The translations under genes and the position numbers were made by a program. From Streptomyces sp. SID8352 (GTDB lineage Bacteria > Actinomycetota > Actinomycetes > Streptomycetales > Streptomycetaceae), in contig NZ_WWGX01000064.1 of NCBI RefSeq assembly GCF_009862265.1, positions 115,209-164,313 of the forward strand: 49,105 nucleotides of DNA. Reading direction: 5' to 3'. This document shows positions 7,990 through 16,311 of this stretch, piece after piece (within the stretch, counting starts at the first letter, position 1; each line of letters starts with the position of its first letter). The notes below the pieces were generated by a model, which was not told the DNA's origin, ran no database searches, and saw only the letters and a program-made list of their open reading frames with translations.

Positions 7990-10809
7990 TCATCCGGCGG
8001 TGTCCCCGGAAGCGGGCGGCGCGGGCACGGGTCCGCCGGGGGGACTCGGGACCGCGGGGGGCGCGTCCGGGGAGGGGTCCCCCGGCGCGCCCCGGTGGGG
8101 CGGCTCACCGGGGGCCGGTGCACCGGTTCCGGTTCCGTCCTCCGCTCGGCCCCGGGCGGTGCGGGCGGGTGCCGTGCGGCGCCAGGAGGCACGGGACGGC
8201 TCCGGGAGGCCGGGGCGCGTGCGGTCCACGGGGCCGGGGGCCGGATGCGGGGGCGCCGTGGGGCCGCCGGGATCCTGGGGGCGGGGGGCCGCGTGCCGGG
8301 GGTCGGCGGGACGGGGTTCACCCGGAGGGGCATGCCGCGGACCGGGGTCCGCCGTGCGGGTCTCCATGTCGCTGAACTCCCTGTACCGGCGCTCCATGTA
8401 ACCGGGTTGCAGGGGGCGGGTCTCCATGTGACGGAGTTCCGTCCGCAGGGGTTCCGCCGGGCGGGGCTCCAGGGGACGGGGTCCGCTCCACCCCGGTTCG
8501 GCCGGACCGGCCCCCGGGCCAGGGGGTTCCGGGTGACCGGACTCCCTGGGAGCGGGGAGCAGATGCCCGCTCCCCGCGTATCCGGCCGCCAGGTGCCCGG
8601 ACTCCATGGGGCTCGGTTCCCCGTGGCCGGACTCCCTGGGACCCGGTTCACCGTGGCCGGACTCCTCTGCCTTGAGGCCCGGTTCACCATGGCCCTGTTC
8701 CAGAAGGCCCGGTTCCGCGCGGCCGGAGGAGGCCAAGGGGCCCCGCTCCAGGAAGTCCGGGTCCACATGACCGGGTCCGGGCTCCCCGTACTCCGCGGGG
8801 CGGGGCCCCGTGTCCCCTCCCCCGGTGTGCTCCGGACCGATGGGCCCGGACCCGTTGTACCCGGGCGCCGGGGGGCGCGGTTCCCCTCGGGGCAGGGGCG
8901 GCGGAGCCGGTTCCACGGAGGGATGCCTTGGTCCCGGTGCGGGGCTCTCCCCGGGGGCCGGTGCCACCGGGGCGTCGGTGTCCGGCGGAGTGTGCCGGGC
9001 CTCCGCGAGGCCGATGCCGCGCTGGAAGGCCGCCATCAGACCGGGATCGTGCCCGGCCGGGTGCTCCGGGCGGGGCTCCTGGCGCGCCACGGGACCGCCG
9101 CGCAACTGCGGCACCAGGTGCTCCCGGGCCCGTCGGCGGGGCAGCCGGGGCCGGTTGGCGGACCCGTCCGGGAGACCTCGGGGCGGGGCGGCCGGAGGAC
9201 CGCCGGGGCCGACGGATCCCCCGGCGCCCCCGGCACCGTCGGTCCGCGCCTCCGGCACGGAAACGGACGGCACTGAGACGGACGCCGCGGAGACGGACGG
9301 CGCGGAGACGGACGATCCGGACCGCTCCCTCCGGGGCCCACGCACCGGCAGCCGCGACGGGGCTCCGTCGTCCCCGGGCGACACCAGGGGCGGAACGTGC
9401 GGGGCGGGACCGTCCCGCCCGGCGGTGTCCGGCACCCCGGCCGGGTGTCCGGCACTCCCCTCCCCGGAGGGCACCGCCGGGCGCGGTTCCACCGGCGGTG
9501 CCACGGCCACCACCGCCTCCACCGACACCCCCGCCGACGCCCCGGCGCCGAGACCCGCGCCGCGCGCCTCCTCCGGCCGGAGCCCGTCGGCGGGCCCGGT
9601 GGCCGCCGCGCCGAGCAGGTCCTGCGGCAGGACCAGGACGGCCTGGACCCCGCCGTAGATGTTCGACTGCACTCGCACGGTGATCCCGTGCCGTCTGGCC
9701 AGCATGGAGACCACGTAGAGCCCGATGCGGCCGTCGGCGAGCATCCGGGCGGCGTTGACCTGGTCGGGGTCGGCGAGCAGGGCGTTCATCCGGTGCTGCT
9801 CGTCCACGGGCATGCCGAGCCCCCGGTCCTCGACCTCCACGGCGAGCCCGGAGGTGACGAGGCCCGCGCGGAGCAGGACCGGTGTGTGGGGCGCGGAGAA
9901 CACGGTGGCGTTCTCGATGAGTTCGGCCAGCAGGTGGATGACGTCCGCGACGGCGTGGCCGCGCAGGGTGCCGTCGATGGGCGGCACCAGGCGGACCCGG
10001 GAGTACTGCTCGACCTCGGCGATGGCCGAGCGGAGCACCTCGGTCATGTCCACCGGGTTGCTCCACTGGCGGCGGGAGACGGCGCCGCCGAGCACGGCGA
10101 GGTTCTCGGCGTGGCGGCGGACCCGGGTGGCGAGGTGGTCGACGTGGAAGAGGCCCTTGAGCAGGTCCGGGTCCTCGATCGCGTTCTCCAGCTCGTCCAG
10201 GATCGAGATCTCCCGGTGCACGAGGGACTGCAGCCGCCGGGCGAGGTTGACGAAGACCTCCAGCTTCTGTTCGCTGCCGGTCTGGCTGGAGAGCTGCGCG
10301 GCCTCGACGACGGCGGTGAGGGCCCCGTCGTGGGCCCGGGCCAGGTCGCCGGCGAGCAGGTCGAAGTCGTCGGCGTCCTGCGGGGGGCCGCCGCGCGGGG
10401 TGCGCGGGGGCGGGCCCTCGCCGCGCCGCATCGCCTCGACCACGGCGCGCAGTTCGCCCTCGTCGCGCACGGTGTCGCGGCGCAGCGCGCCGACCCGCTC
10501 GCGGACGGAGCGCGCGGCGCGGTCGGCGGCGATGGCCGCGATGGCGACGGCCGCCAGGGTCAGCGAGACGGCTCCGGCGAGGACCGCCCACAGCGCGGGG
10601 GCGGGCCGGACGGCCGTCGAGCGGACGGTGAACAGCACGGCCGCGCAGCCGCCGAGGGCCACCGCGATGGGCGGCAGCACGGCGAGGCGCAGGAGTTGGG
10701 GCCGTATGTGGGTCTCGGGCAGCGCGGGGGTGGTACGGGCGGCGGGGCGGCCGTGCCGTCCGCCCTCACGGCGGTCCGCTCGCGCGGCGGGGGCGCGGAG
10801 GTGAGACAT
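7990..10809 (-). CDS. cvnA: Conservon sensor histidine kinase-like protein CvnA with long disordered tail
   Basis: A 939-residue membrane protein and first gene of the conservon. Two membrane segments at about residues 41-62 and 72-95, a helical dimerisation-like region (about 155-245) and a C-terminal GHKL ATPase: N-box LLAELIENA (294-302), G1 EDRGLGM (327-333), G2 GRIGLYVVSMLARRHG (360-375). The remaining roughly 540 residues are Pro/Gly/Glu-rich and apparently disordered, with a repeated motif around ESGHGEPGP and a VSAPSVSAASVSV-like stretch. CvnA proteins resemble nitrate/antibiotic-type sensor kinases but usually lack a cognate response regulator; none is present here. The ATG at 10809 (MSHLRAP) was preferred to an upstream start at 10896 that adds arginine-rich sequence. 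Confidence 0.9.
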   Translation of the reverse strand: MSHLRAPAARADRREGGRHGRPAARTTPALPETHIRPQLLRLAVLPPIAVALGGCAAVLFTVRSTAVRPAPALWAVLAGAVSLTLAAVAIAAIAADRAARSVRERVGALRRDTVRDEGELRAVVEAMRRGEGPPPRTPRGGPPQDADDFDLLAGDLARAHDGALTAVVEAAQLSSQTGSEQKLEVFVNLARRLQSLVHREISILDELENAIEDPDLLKGLFHVDHLATRVRRHAENLAVLGGAVSRRQWSNPVDMTEVLRSAIAEVEQYSRVRLVPPIDGTLRGHAVADVIHLLAELIENATVFSAPHTPVLLRAGLVTSGLAVEVEDRGLGMPVDEQHRMNALLADPDQVNAARMLADGRIGLYVVSMLARRHGITVRVQSNIYGGVQAVLVLPQDLLGAAATGPADGLRPEEARGAGLGAGASAGVSVEAVVAVAPPVEPRPAVPSGEGSAGHPAGVPDTAGRDGPAPHVPPLVSPGDDGAPSRLPVRGPRRERSGSSVSAPSVSAASVSVPSVSVPEARTDGAGGAGGSVGPGGPPAAPPRGLPDGSANRPRLPRRRAREHLVPQLRGGPVARQEPRPEHPAGHDPGLMAAFQRGIGLAEARHTPPDTDAPVAPAPGESPAPGPRHPSVEPAPPPLPRGEPRPPAPGYNGSGPIGPEHTGGGDTGPRPAEYGEPGPGHVDPDFLERGPLASSGRAEPGLLEQGHGEPGLKAEESGHGEPGPRESGHGEPSPMESGHLAAGYAGSGHLLPAPRESGHPEPPGPGAGPAEPGWSGPRPLEPRPAEPLRTELRHMETRPLQPGYMERRYREFSDMETRTADPGPRHAPPGEPRPADPRHAAPRPQDPGGPTAPPHPAPGPVDRTRPGLPEPSRASWRRTAPARTARGRAEDGTGTGAPAPGEPPHRGAPGDPSPDAPPAVPSPPGGPVPAPPASGDTAG

Positions 10810-10862
10810 CGAGGGTCCTCGTACTGGTCCGTCGGGCCTGGGCGGCCGCTCGGGGTACGGCG

Positions 10863-10898
10863 GACGCCACGCGGGCACGCGACGCCACGCGGGCACGC
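10863..10898. repeat. 18-bp direct repeat upstream of cvnA
   Basis: Two exact, adjacent copies of GACGCCACGCGGGCACGC, 54 bp before the cvnA start codon on the minus strand. Confidence 0.85.
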
Positions 10899-11082
10899 GT
10901 CATCGCGGCGCCGGGCGAACGGACCGGAGGCCCGGTGCCGCGTCGACCGACGGGCACCGACAGTAGTCGCCCGAGCGACCCGACCGGTGGCCAGTTGACA
11001 GAGTCCCCCGGCCGCGTCACGCCTTGGAATGAGGCGTCGTACGACAGCCCGATAACCCGGTGAAGCATCCGTTCCCCAAGGG

Positions 11083-11100
11083 GGTTCGACCGGTCGGACC
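11083..11100. promoter_or_regulatory. Palindrome upstream of cvnA
   Basis: GGTTCGACC/GGTCGGACC is an 18-bp dyad without spacer, 9-bp arms with one mismatch, 274 bp before the cvnA start and 72 bp after the paaE stop. It could be an operator; a role is not shown. Confidence 0.35.
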
Positions 11101-11171
11101 CGATCGGAAACGGTCACGTTCGGTAACCATGGCGGGCGAGCCCTCAGGACCCGGCGGGGACACCCGGCCCG

Positions 11172-12278
11172 TCAGCCGTCGTAGTCCACCGTCAGGGTGT
11201 CGGAGACGGGGTACGACTGGCAGGTGAGCACGTAACCGGCGTCGACCTCGGACTCCTCAAGGGCGAAGTTGCGCCGCATGTCGGCCTCGCCCCGGGTGAC
11301 GAGGGCGCGGCAGGTGCCGCAGACACCGCCCTTGCAGGCGAAGGGCAGGTCGGGCCGGTGCCGCTGGGCCCCGTCGAGGAGGGTCCGGTCCCGGGGGAGG
11401 GTGAGGGTCGTGGAGCGGCCGTCCAGGGTGAGGGTGACCTCGCTGACCGGCCCGTCGGGACCGGTGTCCTCGTGCCGCACCTCGCGCACGGGTTCGTCGT
11501 CGGCGTGGAACAGCTCCCGGTGGACGCGGCCGGCGGGGACGCCGAGCCCGGTCAGGACCCGTTGGGCGTCGCGGACCATGCCGTGCGGACCGCAGAGCCA
11601 CCAGTGGTCGGCGGTCGGCACGTCGACGAGGGCGCCGACGAGGGCCGCGAGCCGTTCCGCGTCGAGCCGTCCGGAGAGCACCTCGGCCTCCCCGGGCTCC
11701 CGGGAGAGGACGTGGGCGAGTTGGAAGCGGGCCGGGTGGAGGTCCTTGAGGTCGGCCAGTTCGTCGGCGAACATCACCGTGTCGGTGCGGCGGTTGCCGT
11801 AGAAGAGGGTGACGGTGGAGCGGTCGTCGGCGGCCAGGACCGACTCGGCGATGGACATCATGGGGGTGATGCCGGAGCCGGCCGCGATCAGCACATGGTG
11901 CCCGGGGACGGTCAGGTCGGGGGTGAACAGGCCGGTGGGGGCCATCACCTCCACCATGTCGCCGGGGCGCACCCCGTCGACCAGCCAGGAGGAGAAGAGG
12001 CCGCCGGGCACCACCCGCACCCCGATCCGGGGCGGCGATCCGGCCGGAGAGCAGATCGAGTACGTGCGCCGCTCGTCGCGTCCGTCGACCTCCCGCCGCA
12101 GGGTGAGCGACTGGCCCGGCGCGAAGGCGAACTCCCCGGCCAGCTCGTCCGGCACCTCGAAGCCGACGGCCACCGCGTCCGCGCAGAGCCGCTGGACGGC
12201 GGCGACGCGCAGCCGGTGGAAGCGGGGGCGGCGGCGGACGCCGGCGGAGGTCCGCGCGGCGGGGGCGGTCGGGGCCAT
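11172..12278 (-). CDS. paaE: 1,2-phenylacetyl-CoA epoxidase reductase subunit PaaE
   Basis: A 368-residue flavo-iron-sulfur reductase that passes electrons from NADPH to the PaaAC oxygenase. Domains in order: FAD-binding barrel (about 15-115, RRTYSICS FAD motif), NAD(P)-binding domain (about 120-245, IAAGSGITPMMSI) and a C-terminal plant-type [2Fe-2S] ferredoxin (about 280-368) with Cys spacing C-x4-C-x2-C (CKGGVCGTC) and the last Cys in YVLTCQSYP. The ATG at 12278 directly abuts the paaD stop codon (0 bp). Last gene of the paaABCDE operon. Confidence 0.95.
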   Translation of the reverse strand: MAPTAPAARTSAGVRRRPRFHRLRVAAVQRLCADAVAVGFEVPDELAGEFAFAPGQSLTLRREVDGRDERRTYSICSPAGSPPRIGVRVVPGGLFSSWLVDGVRPGDMVEVMAPTGLFTPDLTVPGHHVLIAAGSGITPMMSIAESVLAADDRSTVTLFYGNRRTDTVMFADELADLKDLHPARFQLAHVLSREPGEAEVLSGRLDAERLAALVGALVDVPTADHWWLCGPHGMVRDAQRVLTGLGVPAGRVHRELFHADDEPVREVRHEDTGPDGPVSEVTLTLDGRSTTLTLPRDRTLLDGAQRHRPDLPFACKGGVCGTCRALVTRGEADMRRNFALEESEVDAGYVLTCQSYPVSDTLTVDYDG

Positions 12279-12782
12279 CTAGATCTCCTTGAGGTACTCG
12301 AACGGCTCGCGGCAGTCCAGGCAGCGCCAGAGCGCCTTGCAGGCCGTGGCGGCGAAGCGGGAGGTCTCCTCGGTCCGGGCCGAGCCGCAGCGGGGACAGG
12401 GCACCGTGCGCCGGGTGGGCGACAGCACCAGGGGGACCGGCCCCCGGGGCGCGGCGCCGGGCGGGGCGATGCCGTGCTCGGCGAGCTTGCGGCGGCCCTC
12501 CTCGGTGATCCAGTCACTGGTCCACGGCGGGCTGAGCACGGTGCGGATCTCCACCCTGGGGTATCCGGCCCCGCGCAGCCGCGCGGCGACGTCGGCGCGC
12601 ATCTCGGCCATGGCGGGGCAGCCGGAGTAGGTGGGGGTGAGGCTCGCGACGACCGTGCCGTCGGCGGTCATCTCGACGCCGCGCAGCACTCCGAGGTCGG
12701 CGAGGGTGAGCATGGGCAGCTCGGGGTCCGGCACCCCTTCGGCGACGCGGCGGGCGCGGCGGACGTCCAGGGGGGCGGTCAC
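12279..12782 (-). CDS. paaD: Phenylacetyl-CoA epoxidase assembly protein PaaD
   Basis: A 167-residue MIP18/DUF59 family protein needed for maturation of the epoxidase, likely in Fe-S or di-iron site assembly. The DUF59 core (about 10-105) includes VPDPELPMLTLADLGVL and TPTYSGCPAM with the conserved Cys; the C-terminal zinc-ribbon-like tail has CPRCGS and CLDCREPFEYLKEI. The GTG at 12782 is preferred because it forms the usual 4-bp GTGA overlap with the paaC stop and lies 7 nt after GGAGG; an ATG one codon upstream (12785) is possible. Confidence 0.93.
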   Translation of the reverse strand: MTAPLDVRRARRVAEGVPDPELPMLTLADLGVLRGVEMTADGTVVASLTPTYSGCPAMAEMRADVAARLRGAGYPRVEIRTVLSPPWTSDWITEEGRRKLAEHGIAPPGAAPRGPVPLVLSPTRRTVPCPRCGSARTEETSRFAATACKALWRCLDCREPFEYLKEI

Positions 12783-13606
12783 CATGTCGCCTCCGGGTGG
12801 GCGCGGGCCACACTCTGCAACTCCTCCACCAGGGGCGCGAGATGGCCGGTGTGGCCGCCGTCCCGGCCGGAGCCGGGCAGGCCGGCGCCCCGCGGCGCGG
12901 GGAGGCCGGCCTCCTCGGTCACCTGCCGCAGTACGGCGTCGACCGCCGCGCGCGCGTCGTGCGCGGCGAACAGCTCGTCCAGGTAGGGGGCGACCTGCTC
13001 CAGGGCGGCGCGGGTGCGGCGGTGCGACTCCTCGGTGCCGTCACCGAGGCGCACCACCCACTCGGCGGCGTACTGGCGGTGGTAGGCCAGTTCCCTGACG
13101 CCCTTGGCGGCGACCGCGGCGAGGACGGGGTCGGGGTGCGGGAGCAGCCGCTCGAAGTGCGCGAGGCGCCAGCTCGCGAGCACCAGCAGCCGGACGACGG
13201 TGAACGCGAAGTCGCCGTTGGGGAGTTCGGCCAGGCGGACGTTGCGGAAGGCGTCGGGGTCCCGGAAGTAGGCGTAGGCGTCCTCGTCCCGGCCGGTGCC
13301 GTCGGCCTGTCCGGCGCGGGAGTACAGCAGCCGGGCCTGGCCGATGAGGTCGAGGCCGATGTTGGCGAGCGCGACCTCCTCCTCCAGCTCGGGGGCCCGG
13401 GTGGTCCACTCCGCGAGCCGCTGGGCGAGGACCAGGGCGTCGTCCCCGAGGGCGACGCACTCGGCGGCCAGGGCGGTGGCGTCGACGCCCTCGGGCACGG
13501 TGGTGTCGACGCCGTGCAGCGGGGACTCGAAGCCGGTGCCGTAGGCCCAGCGGGCGTCGTCCTCGTGTCCCTCGGCGAGGGACAGGTAGACGTGGTCGTC
13601 GCTCAT
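12779..13606 (-). CDS. paaC: 1,2-phenylacetyl-CoA epoxidase structural subunit PaaC
   Basis: A 275-residue all-helical, ferritin-like subunit that forms the (AC) core with PaaA; PaaC has the fold but not the catalytic di-iron site. Recognisable segments: LAEWTTRAPELEEEVALANIGLDLIGQARLLY and AYFRDPDAFRNVRLAELPNGDFAFTVVRLL, and KGVRELAYHRQYAAEWVVRLGDGTEESHRR. ATG at 13606 follows AGGAG with 6 nt spacing and lies 9 bp after the paaB stop. Confidence 0.95.
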   Translation of the reverse strand: MSDDHVYLSLAEGHEDDARWAYGTGFESPLHGVDTTVPEGVDATALAAECVALGDDALVLAQRLAEWTTRAPELEEEVALANIGLDLIGQARLLYSRAGQADGTGRDEDAYAYFRDPDAFRNVRLAELPNGDFAFTVVRLLVLASWRLAHFERLLPHPDPVLAAVAAKGVRELAYHRQYAAEWVVRLGDGTEESHRRTRAALEQVAPYLDELFAAHDARAAVDAVLRQVTEEAGLPAPRGAGLPGSGRDGGHTGHLAPLVEELQSVARAHPEATW

Positions 13607-13615
13607 GCCCTGCTC

Positions 13616-13909
13616 CTAGATGTGCGGGACGTCCTCGGGGATGTCGTAAAAGGTGGGGTGGCGGTAGACCTTGTCGGCGCTGGGGGCGAAGAAGGGGTCC
13701 TTCTCGTCGCGCGTGGTGGCGGCGATGTGCTCGGAGCGCACCACCCAGATGCTCACGCCCTCGTTGCGCCGGGTGTAGAGGTCCCGGGCGTGGGTGAGCG
13801 CCATCGCGTCGTCGGCGGCGTGCAGCGAGCCGACGTGGACGTGGTTGAGGCCGCGCTTGCCGCGCACGAACACCTCGTACAGCGGCCAGCCCTGCTGTCC
13901 GGCGGTCAT
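13616..13909 (-). CDS. paaB: 1,2-phenylacetyl-CoA epoxidase subunit PaaB
   Basis: A 97-residue PaaB-family protein: WPLYEVFVRGKRGLNHVHVGSL at the N-terminus, ALTHARDLYTRRNEGVSIWVV in the centre and FFAPSADKVYRHPTFYDIP near the end. PaaB bridges PaaAC heterodimers. The ATG at 13909 overlaps the paaA stop by 4 bp (ATGA). The much longer open frame that continues upstream in this reading frame is antisense-type shadow. Confidence 0.94.
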   Translation of the reverse strand: MTAGQQGWPLYEVFVRGKRGLNHVHVGSLHAADDAMALTHARDLYTRRNEGVSIWVVRSEHIAATTRDEKDPFFAPSADKVYRHPTFYDIPEDVPHI

Positions 13910-14892
13910 GCCGCGGCTCCCTTCGCGGCGCGGGCGGCCCGCTTGGCCGCGTGGGCGGTGGCGGCCTCGCGCACCCAGGCGCCCTCCTCGTGGGCGGTGC
14001 GGCGCCGCTCCATCCGCTGCGCGTTGCACGGGCCGTCGCCCTTGATGACGCGGGTCAGCTCCTCCCAGTCGGGGGTGCCGAAGTCGTGGTGCCCGCGCTC
14101 CTCGTTCCAGCGCAGCTCGGGGTCGGGGAGGGTGACACCGAGCCGGGCGGCCTGGGGGACGGTCATGTCGACGAAGCGCCGGCGCAGTTCGTCGTTGCTG
14201 TGCCGCTTGATCTTCCAGGCCATCGAGCGGGCCGAGTTGGGCGAGGCGTCGTCGGGCGGCCCGAACATCATCAGGGACGGCCACCACCAGCGGTCCACCG
14301 CGTCCTGGACCATCTCCCGCTGGGCTTCGGTGCCGCGCATCATGGTCATCAGCAGCTCGTAGCCCTGGCGCTGGTGGAAGGACTCCTCCTTGCAGATGCG
14401 GACCATCGCGCGCGCGTAGGGGCCGTACGAACTGCGGCACAGGGGAACCTGGTTGCAGATGGCGGCGCCGTCCACGAACCAGCCGATCACTCCGACGTCG
14501 GCGAAGCCGAGCGTGGGGTAGTTGAAGATCGACGAGTACTTCTGGCGCCCCTCGACGAGCCGCTGGGTGAGGTCGGCGCGGTCGACGCCCAGGGTCTCCG
14601 CCGCCGAGTACAGGTAGAGCCCGTGGCCTGCCTCGTCCTGGACCTTGGCGAAGAGGATCGCCTTGCGCCGCAGGGACGGGGCGCGGGTGATCCACTCGCC
14701 CTCGGGCTGCATGCCGATGATCTCCGAGTGCGCGTGCTGGGCGATCTGCCGCACGAGTGTGGCGCGGTAGGCGTCCGGCATCCAGTCGCGCGGCTCGACG
14801 CGCCGGTCCCGCGCGATGGTGGCGTCGAAGTGCTCCAGCAGCGGGTCCGGGGCGGTGTCCGGCGCCGCCCCGGTGGAGTGTGTCGTCGTCAT
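13906..14892 (-). CDS. paaA: 1,2-phenylacetyl-CoA epoxidase catalytic subunit PaaA
   Basis: A 328-residue di-iron monooxygenase subunit that epoxidises the ring of phenylacetyl-CoA, first gene of the operon. Di-iron ligands are visible as ExxH pairs: KVQDEAGHGLYLY and RICKEESFHQRQGYE; WIGxx-type core residues and NEERGHHDFGTPDWEEL near the C-terminus are conserved in PaaA. The C-terminus is an Ala/Lys/Arg-rich tail. ATG at 14892 (MTTTHS) was chosen over a start at 14910, which would sit inside the operator. A TetR-family-type operator lies 17-35 bp upstream. Confidence 0.95.
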   Translation of the reverse strand: MTTTHSTGAAPDTAPDPLLEHFDATIARDRRVEPRDWMPDAYRATLVRQIAQHAHSEIIGMQPEGEWITRAPSLRRKAILFAKVQDEAGHGLYLYSAAETLGVDRADLTQRLVEGRQKYSSIFNYPTLGFADVGVIGWFVDGAAICNQVPLCRSSYGPYARAMVRICKEESFHQRQGYELLMTMMRGTEAQREMVQDAVDRWWWPSLMMFGPPDDASPNSARSMAWKIKRHSNDELRRRFVDMTVPQAARLGVTLPDPELRWNEERGHHDFGTPDWEELTRVIKGDGPCNAQRMERRRTAHEEGAWVREAATAHAAKRAARAAKGAAA

Positions 14893-14909
14893 CGAGTACC
14901 AGCTTCCCA

Positions 14910-14927
14910 ACCGACCATTCGTTCGGT
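14910..14927. promoter_or_regulatory. Probable PaaR-type (TetR-family) operator before paaA
   Basis: ACCGACCATTCGTTCGGT: outer arms ACCGA/TCGGT are exact inverses with 8 bp between. It sits 18 bp upstream of the paaA start codon. Actinobacterial paa operons are commonly repressed by the TetR-family PaaR, released by phenylacetyl-CoA, at operators of this ACCGA...TCGGT kind. No paaR gene is next to the operon in this window. Confidence 0.6.
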
Positions 14928-15233
14928 ACCAGTGTGGCGTCTTTCCGCCCGCCGGGCAAGGCCCGGGGGAGCGCTCGGCGACGGCGGAGGACCGGGCGCG
15001 GCGGCGGGCCGCTGGAGCGCGGCCCGCCGGCCGGGAGGTGAAGCCGGGGCGGGGCCGAAGGGCAGGGAGCTTGGGGGCGGGGAGCCGGGGCGGCGATCAC
15101 CGCCGGGGAGGCCGGGGAGGGCGGCCGGGGCGGGGGCCGGGGCCCGGTTGCGGGGGAGGGCCCGAGAGGCCGGGGCCGCGGTGCCGAAGGGGGCCGAGGG
15201 CCGGGGCCGGAGACCGGGAGGTCAGGGCCGGGC
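14928..15233. other. G-rich intergenic region
   Basis: About 300 bp between paaA's promoter and the stop of the LysR gene. From about 15040 to 15225 the plus strand is strongly G-over-C skewed with many GGGG runs, so the minus-strand transcript past the LysR stop is C-rich. No gene or clear hairpin is seen. Confidence 0.55.
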
Positions 15234-16178
15234 TCAGAGGCCCAGCCGGGAGAGGTCGCCCGCCACCGCCTCCGCGAAGGCGCGGACCCGGGCGTTCTCC
15301 CGGTCACCGTGCCAGACCAGGCCGAGCGCGGACTCGGGGACCCCGGTGACCGGGACGTAGGCCACGTCCCGGCGGTGGTGGTACTCGGTGGTCGGCCGGC
15401 ACAGCAGCATCACGCCCCGGCCCGCCGCGACCAGCGACAGCCCCTCCTGGAGGGTGCCCACCGCCGGGCCCTGCGGGACCGGGGCACCACCCGGGGTGCG
15501 GGTGGGCGCCTGGACCTCGCGCCAGTAGCCGGGCGCCGGGGCGGCCACCCCGACGAGGGGCGAGTCGGCCAGCTCCTCGGCGTCCAGGACGGCCCGCCCG
15601 GCGAAGGGATGCCGCCGGGAGACCGCCAGGTACTGCGGCTGGCGGGAGAAGACCGGCCCGAGGACGAAGTCGGGCTCCTGGACCGGCAGCAGGACGACGG
15701 CGGTGTCCACCTCGTCGCGGCGCAGCGGCCCGAAGGGGTCGGAGAGCGGCAGCTCGGTGATCCGGGACTCGCAGCCGGGATGGCGGTCCTCGAACTCCCG
15801 CACCACCTCCATGAAGCCGTATCCCGCGACGCCCTGGAAGCCGATGCGCAGGGGCCCGCCGCCGAGCGCCGCCGCGCGGGCGTTGTCGACGGTGGCGCGG
15901 AGGGCGGCGTAGGCGGGGCGCAGGGAGCCGAGGAAGTCCTCGCCGAGGGGGGTGAGCCGCACCCTGCGGCTCGTGCGGTCCACCAGGCGGGCGCCTATGC
16001 GCCGCTCCAGGGCGCGGATGAGCTGGCTCACCCGGCCCTGGGAGACGTACAGCCTCTCCCCGGTCCGGCCGAAGTGGAGCTCCTCGGCGAGGACCAGGAA
16101 GCACTCCAGCTCGCGGATCTCCACGGAACCCGCCGACGGGGGGTTCCCCCGGGGGACCCCCGGACCGATGACGGTCAT
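15234..16178 (-). CDS. LysR-family regulator, divergent from an MFS exporter
   Basis: A 314-residue LysR-type regulator. HTH at about residues 20-80: IRELECFLVLAEELHFGRTGERLYVSQGRVSQLIRALERRIG, then an effector domain (about 105-310). The HTH start LECFLVLAEELHFGRTAERL-like sequence is typical of actinomycete LysR proteins paired with MFS exporters. I chose the ATG at 16178 because GGAGG lies 7 nt upstream; the ATG at 16184 is too close to it, and a GTG at 16124 would start right at the HTH. The gene is divergent from the MFS gene (133 bp), so it probably controls that promoter and its own. Confidence 0.85.
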   Translation of the reverse strand: MTVIGPGVPRGNPPSAGSVEIRELECFLVLAEELHFGRTGERLYVSQGRVSQLIRALERRIGARLVDRTSRRVRLTPLGEDFLGSLRPAYAALRATVDNARAAALGGGPLRIGFQGVAGYGFMEVVREFEDRHPGCESRITELPLSDPFGPLRRDEVDTAVVLLPVQEPDFVLGPVFSRQPQYLAVSRRHPFAGRAVLDAEELADSPLVGVAAPAPGYWREVQAPTRTPGGAPVPQGPAVGTLQEGLSLVAAGRGVMLLCRPTTEYHHRRDVAYVPVTGVPESALGLVWHGDRENARVRAFAEAVAGDLSRLGL

Positions 16179-16250
16179 GGTCATGCCTCCCACGCTGCGC
16201 GCACGCGCGGTCGCCGGGCGTCCGCTCCGCGCGCCGATCGATTAGCCCAC

Positions 16251-16266
16251 CTCATGGAAGCATGAG
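16251..16266. promoter_or_regulatory. Dyad in the LysR/MFS divergent promoter
   Basis: CTCATG-GAAG-CATGAG, perfect 6-bp arms around 4 bp, 46 bp before the MFS start and 73 bp before the LysR start. Position and symmetry fit a binding site for the divergently encoded LysR regulator. Confidence 0.4.
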
Positions 16267-16311
16267 AAGTTCACGCTTGTTCCGCCTCCGGCCGCCGAGT
16301 TGGCTGGGACC

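Larger units (their letters stand above)
10810..11171. other. Intergenic region upstream of cvnA and downstream of paaE
   Basis: A 362-bp gap. It contains an exact 18-bp direct repeat (GACGCCACGCGGGCACGC at 10863-10880 and 10881-10898) and an 18-bp near-perfect palindrome at 11083-11100. On the minus strand TTGGGG and TTATCG with an 18-bp spacer (about 11049-11078) could be the cvnA promoter, but the match is weak. A 100-codon open frame here (10766-11068, minus) has no supported start and is not called. Confidence 0.5.

Noticed and set aside
7895..7993. N-terminal extension of CvnB to an ATG at 7993
   Set aside because: Adds a proline-rich stretch overlapping the cvnA stop, while the ATG at 7894 has AAGGAG at good spacing and a family-typical start.
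10766..11068. A 100-codon minus-strand frame upstream of cvnA
   Set aside because: The second half is Arg/Pro-rich and overlaps the cvnA start; no supported start and no recognisable domain.
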